Made by a program: the position numbers and the translations under genes
DNA from: Pseudomicrostroma phylloplanum
Lineage: Eukaryota > Basidiomycota > Exobasidiomycetes > Microstromatales
Assembly: GCA_039545275.1 (NCBI GenBank)
Contig: BCHS01000011.1
Span: 372,001 to 436,000 of the forward strand
Length of the DNA stretch: 64,000 nucleotides
Reading direction: 5' to 3'
Part shown: piece after piece, positions 43,300 through 53,400 of the stretch
Layout of the letters: each line of letters starts with the position of its first letter
Numbering within the stretch: the stretch's first letter is position 1
The notes under the pieces: generated by a model
The model's database searches: none
What the model was told of the DNA's origin: nothing
Seen by the model: the letters and a program-made list of their open reading frames with translations, nothing else

Positions 43300-46200
43300 C
43301 AAGTCAGCGGCCCACGAAGAAGCAGTCAGCGTCAGCATCCCCTTTGCCTGGCTCGTCTGCCAACACATCTACCCGGCGCTGGCAGATTCTCACCCCTCTC
43401 CTTTGTTCTCTCTGTGTCGCCCTTTGCGCTTTCCTCCTCGTCGCCCCTCAGACGTCCCTCACCAGGCCCACACAGCCCGACCTGGAACGCCTTCGACGCA
43501 TCCTCGGTCACCTCCGACTCGCCTCCACCCTCTCTGCCACCGAAAGGACCTCTCAGCAGCCAGCCCACCTGCCGCCAATGACCGACTACTCCGAGTTCAA
43601 GCTGCCAGCCACGGTGGTTCCATCCCACTATGACTTGCTCATCCACTCCGACCTCAAGGCGCTTCGCTTCTCTGGCATCGTCACCACTACGCTCAAGGTG
43701 ACTGACCCCAAGGGCGTCAGCGAGCTTACTTTCAATGCCGGACCAAAGATGAAGTTCGGCAAGGCCACGGTGACGTGCGAACAGCTCAAGACGGAGACCA
43801 AGCAGACCATTGAGCAAGTCAGCGCCGACAGCAAAAAGGAGAGGGCCACCGTCAAGCTGGCCACTCCTCTTCCATCAGGAGCCGAAGCCAAGCTGACAGT
43901 CGCCTTTGAGTCAGAGATCGACCAAAGTATGATGGGCTACTACTATTCAACTTCGGTGCACAATGGCAAGACGATCATCTCTGCGCTCACTCAATTCGAG
44001 CCCACCTCTCAAAGACGAGCCTTCCCCGGTTGGGATGAGCCCGCACTCAAGGCGACGGTGAGCTTCAAGATGATTCACCGCAAGGAGAACGTTGCATTGG
44101 CCAACATGCCCATTGAAAAGGAGACGGATGTTGCCCATGGTGACATCGAGAAGCTCCTTCGGGTGAGCGAGCTTGGTGTCCAAGCGCCATACCAATCCCA
44201 GCACGCCTCCTCGGCGCCTGCCCTCAAGACCGAGGGTAAGACTGAGATCAAGTCTACTGCTGACGAAGCTTCCGACAACTGGGTGCTGACAGAGTACGGT
44301 ACTACCCCCAAGCTGTCCACGTACCTCATCGCTTGGGCCGAGGGTCCTTTCAGCAAGCTCAGCTCGAGTTTCAAGAGCCCTCTTAGCGGCCGGGAGATTG
44401 ATGTCAACGTCTACGCTACCGAGGACTACATCAAGCAAGCGCAGTACACCGTCGAGGTCACCAAGAAGGTCGTGCCAGTGTACGAGCAGGTATTCGACAT
44501 TGAGTACCCTCTCCCCAAGCTCGACACCCTTGTAGCTGCCGATTTCGATGCTGGTGCCATGGAAAACTGGGGTCTCATCACCGGTAGGACTTCCGTATAC
44601 CTATATGACCCTGAGAAGAGTGGTATTCAGGGCCAAAAGAGGACTGCCTCGGTCCAGTCTCACGAGGTTGCTCACCAGTGGTTCGGCAACCGAACGACGA
44701 TGAAGTTCTGGGACTGCTTGTGGCTGAACGAAGCCTTTGCCACCTTAATGGGTGAGGTCGTCATCCTCGACAGGTGCTTCCCTGAGTGGGAGTCGGCGTC
44801 CGAGTTCATTCACTCTCATCTCGATCGTGCTCTCGACTTGGACTCCAAGCGATCATCTCACCCCATTGAGGTCCCACTCAAGAGCGACACTGGCGATCTG
44901 GAGAGTGCCATCAACCAGATCTTTGACGCCATCAGCTACTCAAAGGGCGCATCCGTCCTGCGTATGCTGTCGCAGATGGTCGGCGAGGATGTTTTCCTAA
45001 AGGGAGTCAGCCTGTACCTCAAGAAGCACGCCTATGGCAATGCCCAGACAGAAGACCTTTGGGAGGGCATCAGCAAGGCTTCTGGACAGGACATCAACAA
45101 GATCATGCACAAGTGGATTCTGCAGCAGGGCTTCCCGGTCCTCTCGATCGAGGAGGGCACTGACTCGATCAAGGTCAAGCAGAACCGATTCTTGAGCACT
45201 GGTGACGTCAAGCCTGAGGAGGACGAGACGCTATGGTACGTCCCACTTGCTCTCAAGACTGTCGGCAGTAGCGGTGCCGAGGTGGACCAGTCTGCTGTTC
45301 TCGCCGAGAAGCGTGAGATCGAGCTGCCCATCAAGGACGTCAAGAACTCCATCTGGAAGCTCAACTCTGACACGACGGGAGTTTACCGTGTTGCGTACTC
45401 GCCTGAGCACCTCGCCAAGCTGGGCAAAGAGTCTGCCAACAAGTCCGGTGCATTTTCTCTGGAAGACCGAATCGGTCTCATCTCCGACGCCTTTGTGCTT
45501 GCAGAAGCTGGGTACGGAAAGACGTCCGGAGGTCTCGACTTACTCAAGGGCTTCAACTTGGGCGAGGACCGCTACCTGGTCAACGCCGCCGCCGCGTCCC
45601 ATCTCGCCTCTATCACGAGCGTGTGGTGGGAGCAGCCAAAGGAGGTCAGGGATGCTCTCGATGCATTCCGAGCAGACTTGTTCGGTCCCACTGTCAAGAA
45701 GCTGGGCTTTGAGTTCCCCAAGACCGACTCGCCGGACTTGCTACAGCTGCGAGCAGTAGTAATCAGCGCTGCCGCTTCCGCTTCGGACGAATACACTCTC
45801 AATGAGATCAAACGCCGCTTTGCTCCTCTCATGGAGAAGGGCGATGACAGCCTGATTCATCCGGACATTATGCGAACCATCTTCTCCCAGGCTGTCAAGC
45901 ACGGAGGCGAAAAGGAATTCGAGGCCGTCTTGGCCGTTTACAGGAAGCCCGAAACGCCCACACACAAGATGGCAGCACTTATCGGTATGGCTGCGACACG
46001 CGACCAGAAGCTCCTGGACCGCTACGTCAAGTTTGCCTTTGAGTCCAACGAGATCAAACTGCAGGACTTCATGTACCCTGTGGCCGGACTTGCCGCCAAT
46101 CCCCTGGGTCGACGAAGGCTCTTCCAAGAGATGACTGCTCGATACGCCGAGATCCTGAAGCGATTCGAGGGCAACTTCAGCTTGGGTAGAATATTCCAGT

Positions 46201-46391
46201 ATGCTCTCGACGGCTTCACGACGAAGAAAGACCTGCAGACCATCGAGGCCTTCTTCAAGGACAAGGACAATGGAAAGTACTCGAGCGCACTCAACCAGGC
46301 CTTGGATTCGGTACGGGCCAACTCTGCTTGGTTGGAGAGGGATGCTGGAGACGTCGAAGCATGGCTGAAGGCAAACAACTACCTCAAGTGA
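43296..46391 (+). CDS. APE2: M1-family zinc aminopeptidase (Ape2/Aap1 type)
   Basis: This metallopeptidase removes N-terminal residues from peptides. In the single-exon model it has 1031 aa. The catalytic core is complete: the GAMENWG substrate motif (about 418-424), zinc site HEVAHQWFGN (His456, Glu457, His460), the third ligand in WLNEAFAT about 19 residues on, and KGASVLRM; the ERAP-like C-terminal helical domain ends NYLK as in yeast Ape2/Aap1. The first 94 residues hold a basic, Ser-rich stretch and a hydrophobic helix (about 31-50; WQILTPLLCSLCVALCAFLL), predicting a type II membrane anchor. Conserved sequence starts near MTDYSEFKLP (Met95, base 43578), which could itself be a start. 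An alternative first exon may give a mitochondrial form. Confidence 0.92.
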   Translation: MTSQRPTKKQSASASPLPGSSANTSTRRWQILTPLLCSLCVALCAFLLVAPQTSLTRPTQPDLERLRRILGHLRLASTLSATERTSQQPAHLPPMTDYSEFKLPATVVPSHYDLLIHSDLKALRFSGIVTTTLKVTDPKGVSELTFNAGPKMKFGKATVTCEQLKTETKQTIEQVSADSKKERATVKLATPLPSGAEAKLTVAFESEIDQSMMGYYYSTSVHNGKTIISALTQFEPTSQRRAFPGWDEPALKATVSFKMIHRKENVALANMPIEKETDVAHGDIEKLLRVSELGVQAPYQSQHASSAPALKTEGKTEIKSTADEASDNWVLTEYGTTPKLSTYLIAWAEGPFSKLSSSFKSPLSGREIDVNVYATEDYIKQAQYTVEVTKKVVPVYEQVFDIEYPLPKLDTLVAADFDAGAMENWGLITGRTSVYLYDPEKSGIQGQKRTASVQSHEVAHQWFGNRTTMKFWDCLWLNEAFATLMGEVVILDRCFPEWESASEFIHSHLDRALDLDSKRSSHPIEVPLKSDTGDLESAINQIFDAISYSKGASVLRMLSQMVGEDVFLKGVSLYLKKHAYGNAQTEDLWEGISKASGQDINKIMHKWILQQGFPVLSIEEGTDSIKVKQNRFLSTGDVKPEEDETLWYVPLALKTVGSSGAEVDQSAVLAEKREIELPIKDVKNSIWKLNSDTTGVYRVAYSPEHLAKLGKESANKSGAFSLEDRIGLISDAFVLAEAGYGKTSGGLDLLKGFNLGEDRYLVNAAAASHLASITSVWWEQPKEVRDALDAFRADLFGPTVKKLGFEFPKTDSPDLLQLRAVVISAAASASDEYTLNEIKRRFAPLMEKGDDSLIHPDIMRTIFSQAVKHGGEKEFEAVLAVYRKPETPTHKMAALIGMAATRDQKLLDRYVKFAFESNEIKLQDFMYPVAGLAANPLGRRRLFQEMTARYAEILKRFEGNFSLGRIFQYALDGFTTKKDLQTIEAFFKDKDNGKYSSALNQALDSVRANSAWLERDAGDVEAWLKANNYLK

Positions 46392-46648
46392 AGTGAAATG
46401 GAGTGGGTGGGAGCTCACAAGAGAGACTGAAAGGGACAGGGAGACCACGGGTTGGAGAGCCCCGAAAAGCTGGGCCTGAATGGGATTGCGTGCTCAGAAA
46501 TTACTATCTTTTGAATCTTATCTATCATTGCCGACAAGTCTGTGTACATGAGTGTGCGTGTGTTCCATTTCATTGCGTCGCGTATCCCCTTTCGATTCGC
46601 CTGGCTGATCTTCCTCCCCGTCTGCCCCTCGATACTTCGCCAGGCGGT

Positions 46649-47659
46649 TCAGGCATCCATGTCCTGGATGTTGAACGAGACGACAAAGTAGACTTTGCCC
46701 GTCTTTCGATTCTTGCAATAGTAATTGACCGGCTGACCATCCCAATACTTCTTTAGGTCAAAGTGCAATCCCCCAGAGAAGGGCAGGTTGAGGTTGAGTG
46801 TGTTGAAGTCTAGGAACCCATTGCAAAAGTCGGCGGTAAAGACGTCTTGTGGTGTAACTACGACTTTCTGCCTTCTTCCTGCGTCTGCTCCGAGGAGCTT
46901 ACGACGAGCAGCAGCAGCTTCCTTGTCCCCCGATGCCTGGTCGGCGGGCCAGTTCAGCCCGGCGAGGGTAGAAGCGTCTACGCTGAGTCCGCTCTCCTTG
47001 TACCTGCTCGCGAGCTGATTGCGTCCCCGATCGTCCTTTTCACCCGCTAGCACCAGCGCAGAAACGTCGTCGACGGTGTACCCCTCTGTGCCCTTGGCGG
47101 CTGTACTGTTCTTTCCCTCGTCAGAGTCTGGAGTAGGGAAAGCCGGGTACCCCTCCACTTTAAAGTCGTCCTTTGCGGACGAAGAAGAAGTGAGGGATTC
47201 CTTTTCCAGTCGCTGCACATTGAGATGGGTAATGGTGGCGACAAAGGGTGAAAAGGCCCAGGGCTTATCGCAGTACAGGTCATGCTGCATATTTGGATCC
47301 ACCACTTTTACAAATTGCAGCGCGAGTGAAGTGCCATAGGGTAGGTGCGAAGCAATGGACCGCTCAAAGGCGTTTCCAAAGAGGATATCATCTGCGCTCA
47401 CCTCTTCCTCTCCTAGGAAACGACCCTGGATCTGGATGGACCAGGTGATCCCACGCCGCCGCTCCTCGTTGAAGTAGCTGCAGTCCGAGTGGTGCTCAAC
47501 TCCTTCTGGATCGTGGCCCGTGAAGGACTTGATGCGGACCGTGGCTCGACCGCGGAAGTTTGGTGAGTCGATGGTCAGGGGGATCTCATCGTGGTTGACT
47601 GCCAGAGGCTCTAGAGACGAGGCGTCGGGACCGGCGGAGATGTGCAGAGAGGGGGCCAT
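46649..47659 (-). CDS. DUF1769-family protein
   Basis: This single-exon gene encodes 336 aa and belongs to a fungal family of unknown function (DUF1769). Conserved pieces are LTIDSPNFRGRATVRIKSFT, the YFNEERRRGITWSIQIQGRF block, DDILFGNAFER, DLYCDKPWAFSPFVATITHL near the end of the core, and a C-terminal FCNGFLDFNTLNLNLPFSGG followed by FDLKKYWDGQPVNYYC. The middle (about 165-260) is a variable Ser/Lys/Asp-rich insert. No signal peptide or membrane helix is seen. The start at 47659 is the ATG that begins conserved-type sequence (MAPSLHISAG). A longer upstream open frame exists but looks like leader. It converges on the aminopeptidase with 257 bp between stops. Confidence 0.85.
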   Translation of the reverse strand: MAPSLHISAGPDASSLEPLAVNHDEIPLTIDSPNFRGRATVRIKSFTGHDPEGVEHHSDCSYFNEERRRGITWSIQIQGRFLGEEEVSADDILFGNAFERSIASHLPYGTSLALQFVKVVDPNMQHDLYCDKPWAFSPFVATITHLNVQRLEKESLTSSSSAKDDFKVEGYPAFPTPDSDEGKNSTAAKGTEGYTVDDVSALVLAGEKDDRGRNQLASRYKESGLSVDASTLAGLNWPADQASGDKEAAAARRKLLGADAGRRQKVVVTPQDVFTADFCNGFLDFNTLNLNLPFSGGLHFDLKKYWDGQPVNYYCKNRKTGKVYFVVSFNIQDMDA

Positions 47660-48208
47660 GATGAGTAGTGAAGCAGACAGAGGCAAGAAGAAAGATATGG
47701 TACGGCTATCAAGTACGCTAAGGCTGGCTAGCCATCGATGCCTTCTTACGACGCCCAACTCTGTCCCGCTGCTCCAGTCTAGGGTGCAGCAGGCGCAGGC
47801 AGACACAAGTCTAGATCTCGGTGGACCCCGGCTGGCTGCCTCTCTACCGGGCCACGCGGGAAGAAGTGTTGCTCCACTTGACTTTTGAATCGCGGAGAGC
47901 GGCTCCACTTGCTTGCGTGCCTGTGCGCCTGCCTCGCCAGGTTTACGCAACACGACGCAGGCGTGGCCGTGGACAGGAAGCGTGTGCGAAGGTGGAGCTG
48001 ATGTCACTCGCCCTCGGTCAGACGAGGCGGGCAAGGGTCCAGGGGAAGGAAGATCAGCACGGGTAGCCAAGACGAGCTGAGGGAGAGGGAGAGGAGGGTT
48101 ATAGGACACGCAAATAGCTCACTTCTTCCTTAGACTCCTTGCCACGCAAAAACCTGTAGCATTCACCCCACACCTCTTCAGCACCACTACCCATACACCT
48201 TGATCACC
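47660..48208. other. Divergent promoter region DUF1769/48.2-kb gene
   Basis: This is 549 bp between start codons. It holds nothing beyond promoter-like sequence. The open frame extending the DUF1769 gene upstream has no conserved character. Confidence 0.45.
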
Positions 48209-48568
48209 ATGTCGTCAACCAACACCACTGACGCTCAGTTTAAGAAGACGGAGCAGACCATTGGCGAGAATGGAAATCAGGTCACCGATACCGGCAAGGG
48301 AATCAACGATGACATCTTCAAGAACCGCGCCCCCGGCAATGCAGAGGTGAGTTCGCTCCCACTCACACACACACTGCGATAGCCGAATCTCCCGCTGACC
48401 ACTCTGGATTGCTTCCCTCCCCCAGAACTTCGCAGCGGAGCCCGAGTCGAACAGATCGAGCGGGACCTGGCTGAAAAGGGCTACTCTAACCGCACTACCG
48501 ACGAGACTCTAGAGGAGGCTTCGGACCTCAAGGCCAAGCTGGACAAGAGGGGCAACCCGGCACAGTAG
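48209..48568 (+). CDS. Small hydrophilic protein, unknown function; exon junction unresolved
   Basis: I do not recognise this gene with confidence. Exon 1 (48209-48346) encodes 46 polar residues (MSSTNTTDAQFKKTEQTIGE and so on, to PGNAE) and ends at a strong GTGAGT donor. The best acceptor (CCCCCAG, 48421-48425) gives a frame that stops at 48512 after a Trp/Arg-rich, uncharacteristic tail. The coding-looking frame downstream is two bases later (from 48428): LRSGARVEQIERDLAEKGYS, followed by NRTTDETLEEASDLKAKLDK, ending at TAG 48566. It reads as charged helical sequence. Only an acceptor at 48382, leaving a 36-nt intron, joins that frame to exon 1. The gene may use that very short intron, or the sequence may carry an indel. 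Confidence 0.55.
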
Positions 48569-48690
48569 AGGAGGAGAGTGATAGAGAGAAAGAATAGCGA
48601 AACGTTGGGAAGTGAAGGAGGGGAAAGGGAGACATTGTTGATTGGAATAATATACATTGACTAGTCACCTACAAGCGTGATTGGGGGTGC

Positions 48691-49590
48691 TTAGATATTA
48701 CTCAAGTACCGCCTGCTCCAGGAGTCCTGCAGCTCGCCCAGCCAGTCCCTCTGCATGAACCCCTCCAGCCCCTCTTCATCTACACGCTCACCCGTCTGGA
48801 ATAGCTCTGCGAGTGATCTCAGGTGCTCCCTCCTTACATCGGAAAAGACCTGAAGGGCCACACCCACAGCGTGGGGAATGGCGGCCTGAGTCAGGACAAA
48901 GGAGAGGCTCAGGGCATCCAGGAGCCATTGCGAGAGCTCCAGTGCGCCCACAGGCGACGGCGACCCTATGCGGCTTTTGGACTCCACGCTATACGCTGCT
49001 GGACCGAAGACGGTGCGATGATTGACTGACCAGGCCAAGTCGTGAAACGGAGGGAGAGAAGAGCCATTCATGGCTGACAATGGAGAATGCGGCAAAGAGA
49101 GGCAGGATGAGAGGATCGATGGCGCCGGATCGCAGCACAGCAGGACGTCATTCTTCACCCTCGTGCCATCCGCCAAGAGAAGTGTGGGCGAGGAAGAGGT
49201 AGACTTCGCCTCAAAGGATGCCGGCGAGTCCGTCGCAATGTACCTGAAGAGCTGTGCGTCTCCCTTCAATTTGGCCAGGACCCTTGCACGAATGTCGCCC
49301 AGGTACAGCGTCGTCGCATCACCGTCGTGATCCGCGAGGAGTTGCAGGCGGGAGAGCAACCTCCTGAGGGAGTTTGTCAGGTGGACTGTAGTGTCCTCAC
49401 CTTGCTGCTGCTGAGGATCGTGCGGGCCTACAAGTGTCACGCTGAAGCCATGCTGTGAAAGGGCATACGCGGAGAGTAGGCCACACAAGGATGAGCGCTG
49501 TATCGAAGCCTCTTTGTCATCCCCAATGGTGGCAGCACCAGGACCGGCGCCAGCGTAAATGGTCACCTTGAGCGTCTGTCTCGGCGGCAT
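48691..49590 (-). CDS. Degenerate flavoprotein-monooxygenase-like protein
   Basis: This single-exon gene encodes 299 aa. The N-terminus resembles the FAD-binding beta-alpha-beta of class A monooxygenases, but the glycine motif is split. VTIYAGAGPGAATIG is followed by about 15 extra residues before LCGLLSAYALSQHGFSVTLV, which looks like the helix and second strand. Other family-like pieces are LLLADGTRVKNDVLLCCDPAPS (in the place of the usual DGxxS-type GADG segment, here CCDP) and a final helix ALQVFSDVRREHLRSL. The middle, normally the substrate domain, is short; the whole protein is about 100 residues below typical size. It may be a non-catalytic relative, a Coq6-like remnant or an eroding gene. 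There is no frameshift or internal stop. Confidence 0.55.
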   Translation of the reverse strand: MPPRQTLKVTIYAGAGPGAATIGDDKEASIQRSSLCGLLSAYALSQHGFSVTLVGPHDPQQQQGEDTTVHLTNSLRRLLSRLQLLADHDGDATTLYLGDIRARVLAKLKGDAQLFRYIATDSPASFEAKSTSSSPTLLLADGTRVKNDVLLCCDPAPSILSSCLSLPHSPLSAMNGSSLPPFHDLAWSVNHRTVFGPAAYSVESKSRIGSPSPVGALELSQWLLDALSLSFVLTQAAIPHAVGVALQVFSDVRREHLRSLAELFQTGERVDEEGLEGFMQRDWLGELQDSWSRRYLSNI

Positions 49591-49821
49591 GGGCGCGTTC
49601 GGGCCGACGGACGTCAGGCACGCAGCGGTGCACGGTAATTTGGTCCCTGGGCGATGACTGCCGGGTCTACTTTTCGCTTGGAAAGTGCTGCTCTTGAGAT
49701 GTGCTGCTGGGTGCTAGCTATGTGACGGTGCTGGTATGGTAGCAAAGTGCGTCATGCTGTGCTGATGAGCCGGTGGTGATCAAGGGGAGGGAGGCTGGGT
49801 ACGAGGTGCGGTGAGAGTAGC

Positions 49822-49844
49822 CCTGCCTGCCTGGCTGCCTGCCC
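49822..49844 (+). repeat. CCTG/TGCC tetranucleotide array
   Basis: Five to six imperfect CCTG units lie on the sense strand about 640 bp upstream of the SSD1 ATG. Confidence 0.9.
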
Positions 49845-49910
49845 CTTGCTCGCTGGCTGGTGCGGGCTTGGTTGGCTGTCCGTGCGTGGCGCCTTGTTGG
49901 TCTTGTCAGT

Positions 49911-49955
49911 GAGTGTGTGCGTGTGCGTGTGTGTGTGCGTGTGCGTGTGCGTGTC
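49911..49955 (+). repeat. GTGTGC/GT alternating tract
   Basis: About 45 nt of alternating G-T/G-C sequence, a Z-DNA-prone simple repeat, lies in the SSD1 upstream region. Confidence 0.9.
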
Positions 49956-50007
49956 TGCGTCGCGCCGAAAAGACGTGGAGGGGAAAGAGGAGAGGCGAAG
50001 CAGAGGA

Positions 50008-50032
50008 GCAGCAGCAGCAGCAGCAGCAGCAG
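50008..50032 (+). repeat. (GCA)8 trinucleotide run in presumed SSD1 5'-UTR
   Basis: Eight perfect GCA units lie about 450 bp before the SSD1 start. They are non-coding in the chosen gene model. Confidence 0.9.
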
Positions 50033-50485
50033 CCAACCGACATCGCCTCATCACCTCTTCCCTGTCCTGAGCACCATCGTCATCCAGCACACCTCCCCCC
50101 ACTCGTACCCTCACCACCATCACCACCACCCTCCCCCTCCCTCCACCCTCCGTACACACCATCACACACTCTCGGTACATCATTCACTCACAGCCTGGTA
50201 ACACCCACCACGCCCAACGCGACGACAAATCACCGCCACTCTACCCATCACCCCACTCACGACTCAGCGTCCTGCCAAAGGCTTCGACGAACGACCACTC
50301 TCATCGTCCTGCAAGACCCCACTGCTGAATATCAGTCAGCCACATCACAGTCCTTTAGATCTCTAGACTCATCTTCTCTCTTTCTGTCATTCATTCATTC
50401 CATACTACTTCGCCGAAAGTACAAAAAGTGCCCCTGACGAACCCGACGAGCTCGCCAACGCAACGCAACTAGACACACAATTACC

Positions 50486-53400
50486 ATGACCGACGATCGA
50501 AGGCCAAAGCCGTCCAGGGCGACCAGTGGTGGCAGCAACACCTCCATTGGCGCCGGCACACCCACACGGGGAGGTGGTGCAGGAAGGGCTTCTTCCCCTG
50601 CCACTGTACCGGCAACAGCAGGTGGTGCTCAGACACCTTCGCAAAGACCACGACAGTCGCCTTCAAGCTCAGGCTCAGCAGGATCCACTCATGCACCTTC
50701 TCGAGATCAGCAGCAGCGCAATACGCAGCCCAACTTGGTCACACCAGGCAGGTCCGGTGGCGGTAGTGGCCGGAGGGGCGGTAGTGGTCACCGAGGATCA
50801 GCGTCTCTGTCATCCAATGGCGGGGCGCAAGCAGATCCAGGGTCGGCTATGAACAATCTTCAGCATTTGATACATGTGAGTCTACCTCGCCTTTGGTTGC
50901 GCTAGCTCGATGACTCACGCTCATTCTCACACACGACCCACCCCACCCCTCTGTGGCTTTCTCTTCACCAGGACATGAAAGCGACACCAATGCAGGGTTC
51001 CAATAGCAGCCCTGGCCAGCAATACTCGTCACCTCTACGGCAGGGTGAGCGCGAGACTCCTCTGGATCTAGCTGCCCTTGGAGACCAACTCGCTGCCCGA
51101 GAAGCTCAGCTCCAGTCGCAACTCCAAAGGGAGCTCAAGCTTCCTGGCAATCACGGCTCACCCTTCCGGTCAGTCGGCAGTCTTGCAAGCGTGGGAGAGA
51201 ATTCAGAGGTCACCTCGTCTCCCGTGTTGCAGCAATCGGCCAGCCAAAATCGATCAGTGGGACCACGGTTTGCTGGAACGGCAGCCTTCCAGTCTGCCAT
51301 TGCCCGACATGGCGGTGGCGCTGGAGATCAGCAGAGCAGTAGCAGGCCTACCAGTCAGGACCTTCGCAACCTCTCTCACAACCGTCAGCTCAGCCTGCAG
51401 AATCGATTCGCTGAGCTTGGCTACACTCCTGGCGGCCTTGCCACGATCCCATTCGACTACGAGGACGGGTCGACCGATGACGGGGCTTCCGTAGCCGAGT
51501 TCATGGGCACTGGCGCCTTCGACCCTACACGCGCGTATCAACAACAAGCCCAGGACGCTTCTCACCAAACGCAACTACCCCATAGGAGGACAGGAAGCGA
51601 TATGTCGGGCATGCAGTCTCGCTTTGGCGGCAACGCAGCTCTACAGCAGACTGACTTTGCAGCAGAGAGGCTCGCTCTGCAACAGCAGATTGAAATTCTG
51701 CAGCTACAACAGCAGCAGCTTCTGCAACAGCAAGGCTCATTCAATCCGCTTGTCGCTTTGGGCGGTCAGGCTCAGCCAGAGCGCTCTGGTGGCACGCCAG
51801 GCTCCCGGCGACTGCACCAGCCTGCTCAGTCATTGTCGAACTTCAACTTTGGCGGCATCGGTAGCATCGGCCAACAACAGCCCGGCCAGCAGCAATCGGG
51901 CGACAGAGGCCACAATCGCCGCCATTCGTCAATGGTTGGCCCCAAGAGCGGAGCAGACATGTCTGATACTGCCGCCGCGGGTACGATGCAGCCCAACCCC
52001 GCCTTTTCTTTCCCCAATATCGCTTCACTGCAGCAGTCCCAGCAGCAGCAACAACAACAGCAGCCTCAGCAGCCATCGCATCCTTCTCGCGTCGGCCACT
52101 TCAGTCATCCTTCCATTCAATTGTCATCTGCTCTCTCCCCCGAGTATCTCATGGCGGGTGGTGGTCTCCTCAATCTGTCGACCCTCGGCATGGGCGGAGA
52201 GCTGGCTGATGGGTTCGGTGGAGGTGGTGCAGGTGTCGGCAACCGCGCTGGCATGCACAATCGAACAGGCAGCGTCACCGGTACGCCCTCGAGACGCATC
52301 AACGGAGGACCTGGATCGGGTGCGCAAGTTGGCGATCTGGCTCAGGCCCAAGCTCAGCTAGCGACGCTTCACCAATTCCGATCTCAAGCTAGCAGTGGGC
52401 ATATCAAGACTGCCTCGTACGGTGGTGCTGGTAGCATGAGTGGCTTCAACCCAGCTATGCTTGGTAATCAAGGCGTCTTCGGCCAGCAATTTGCAGCGCA
52501 GCAGCAAGGCAACGCTGCCTCGCAGCGCAAGGCTCTGTTCGGATCTTACCTTCCTCAGGCATCTCTTCCTCCCCTGCTAGCAGCTGGAAAGATCGTTGTT
52601 GGACAGATCCGGGTTGACAAGCGCAATCGCTCTGATGCTTACGTCTGCACCGAGGTACTGGACTCTGACATCTACATTTCGGGGTCTCGGGACCGCAACC
52701 GCGCACTCGCAGGTGACATTGTTGCCGTCGAGCTCCTGGACCCACAGGAGGTGTGGCTTAACAAGAAGGCCAAGGAGGACAAGAAGAAGCACAAGGAGGA
52801 GAACGGCGTCGTATCGCGTAAGCCCGACAAGGCCAAGGACGACTTGGAAGTCGAAGGCGCTCAATTGCGCCTAGTGGACGAGGAAGAAGACACTGAGCAA
52901 GCTCCACCGGCGCTCGCTGGTCACGTTGTGGCCATCGTTGAGCGAACACCTGGACAGCTCTTCTGTGGAACCATCGGTCTGCTGCGTCCTTCCTCTGCTG
53001 CTACCAAGGAGAAGCAGCAGGCCGAGAGAGCGCTTCGAGATGGGACCAATGCGGGTGACTCACAACAGGATGTTGCGGCTCGGCCGAAGATTGTCTGGCA
53101 CAGGCCGCTTAACAAGACGACTCCTCTCATTGCCATCCCCGCCGACCAGGCGCCTGCTGCTTTCTGGGAGCCTGGAGGACAAGAGAAGTACGCAACGATC
53201 ATGGTCACCGTGGCCATCAAGCGTTGGCCGATTACCTCTCTTCATCCCTTCGGAACATTGGTGGAGGAGATTGGAGTGATGGGCAATGTCGAAGCAGAGA
53301 CGCAAGCGATCCTCAAGGACAACCTCTCTACTGCAACGGAAGAGTTTGCCGAGAACGCTCTCAAGTGCATCCCTCCTCTGCCATACTCGATTCCTGATCG

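Larger units (their letters stand above)
49591..50485. other. Divergent promoter region flavoprotein-like/SSD1, repeat-rich
   Basis: This 895 bp holds a CCTG/TGCC array (49822-49844), a GTGTGC-type alternating purine-pyrimidine tract (49911-49955), a (GCA)8 trinucleotide run (50008-50032) and CAC/CCAT-rich leader sequence. It is probably the long promoter and 5'-UTR of SSD1. Confidence 0.6.
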
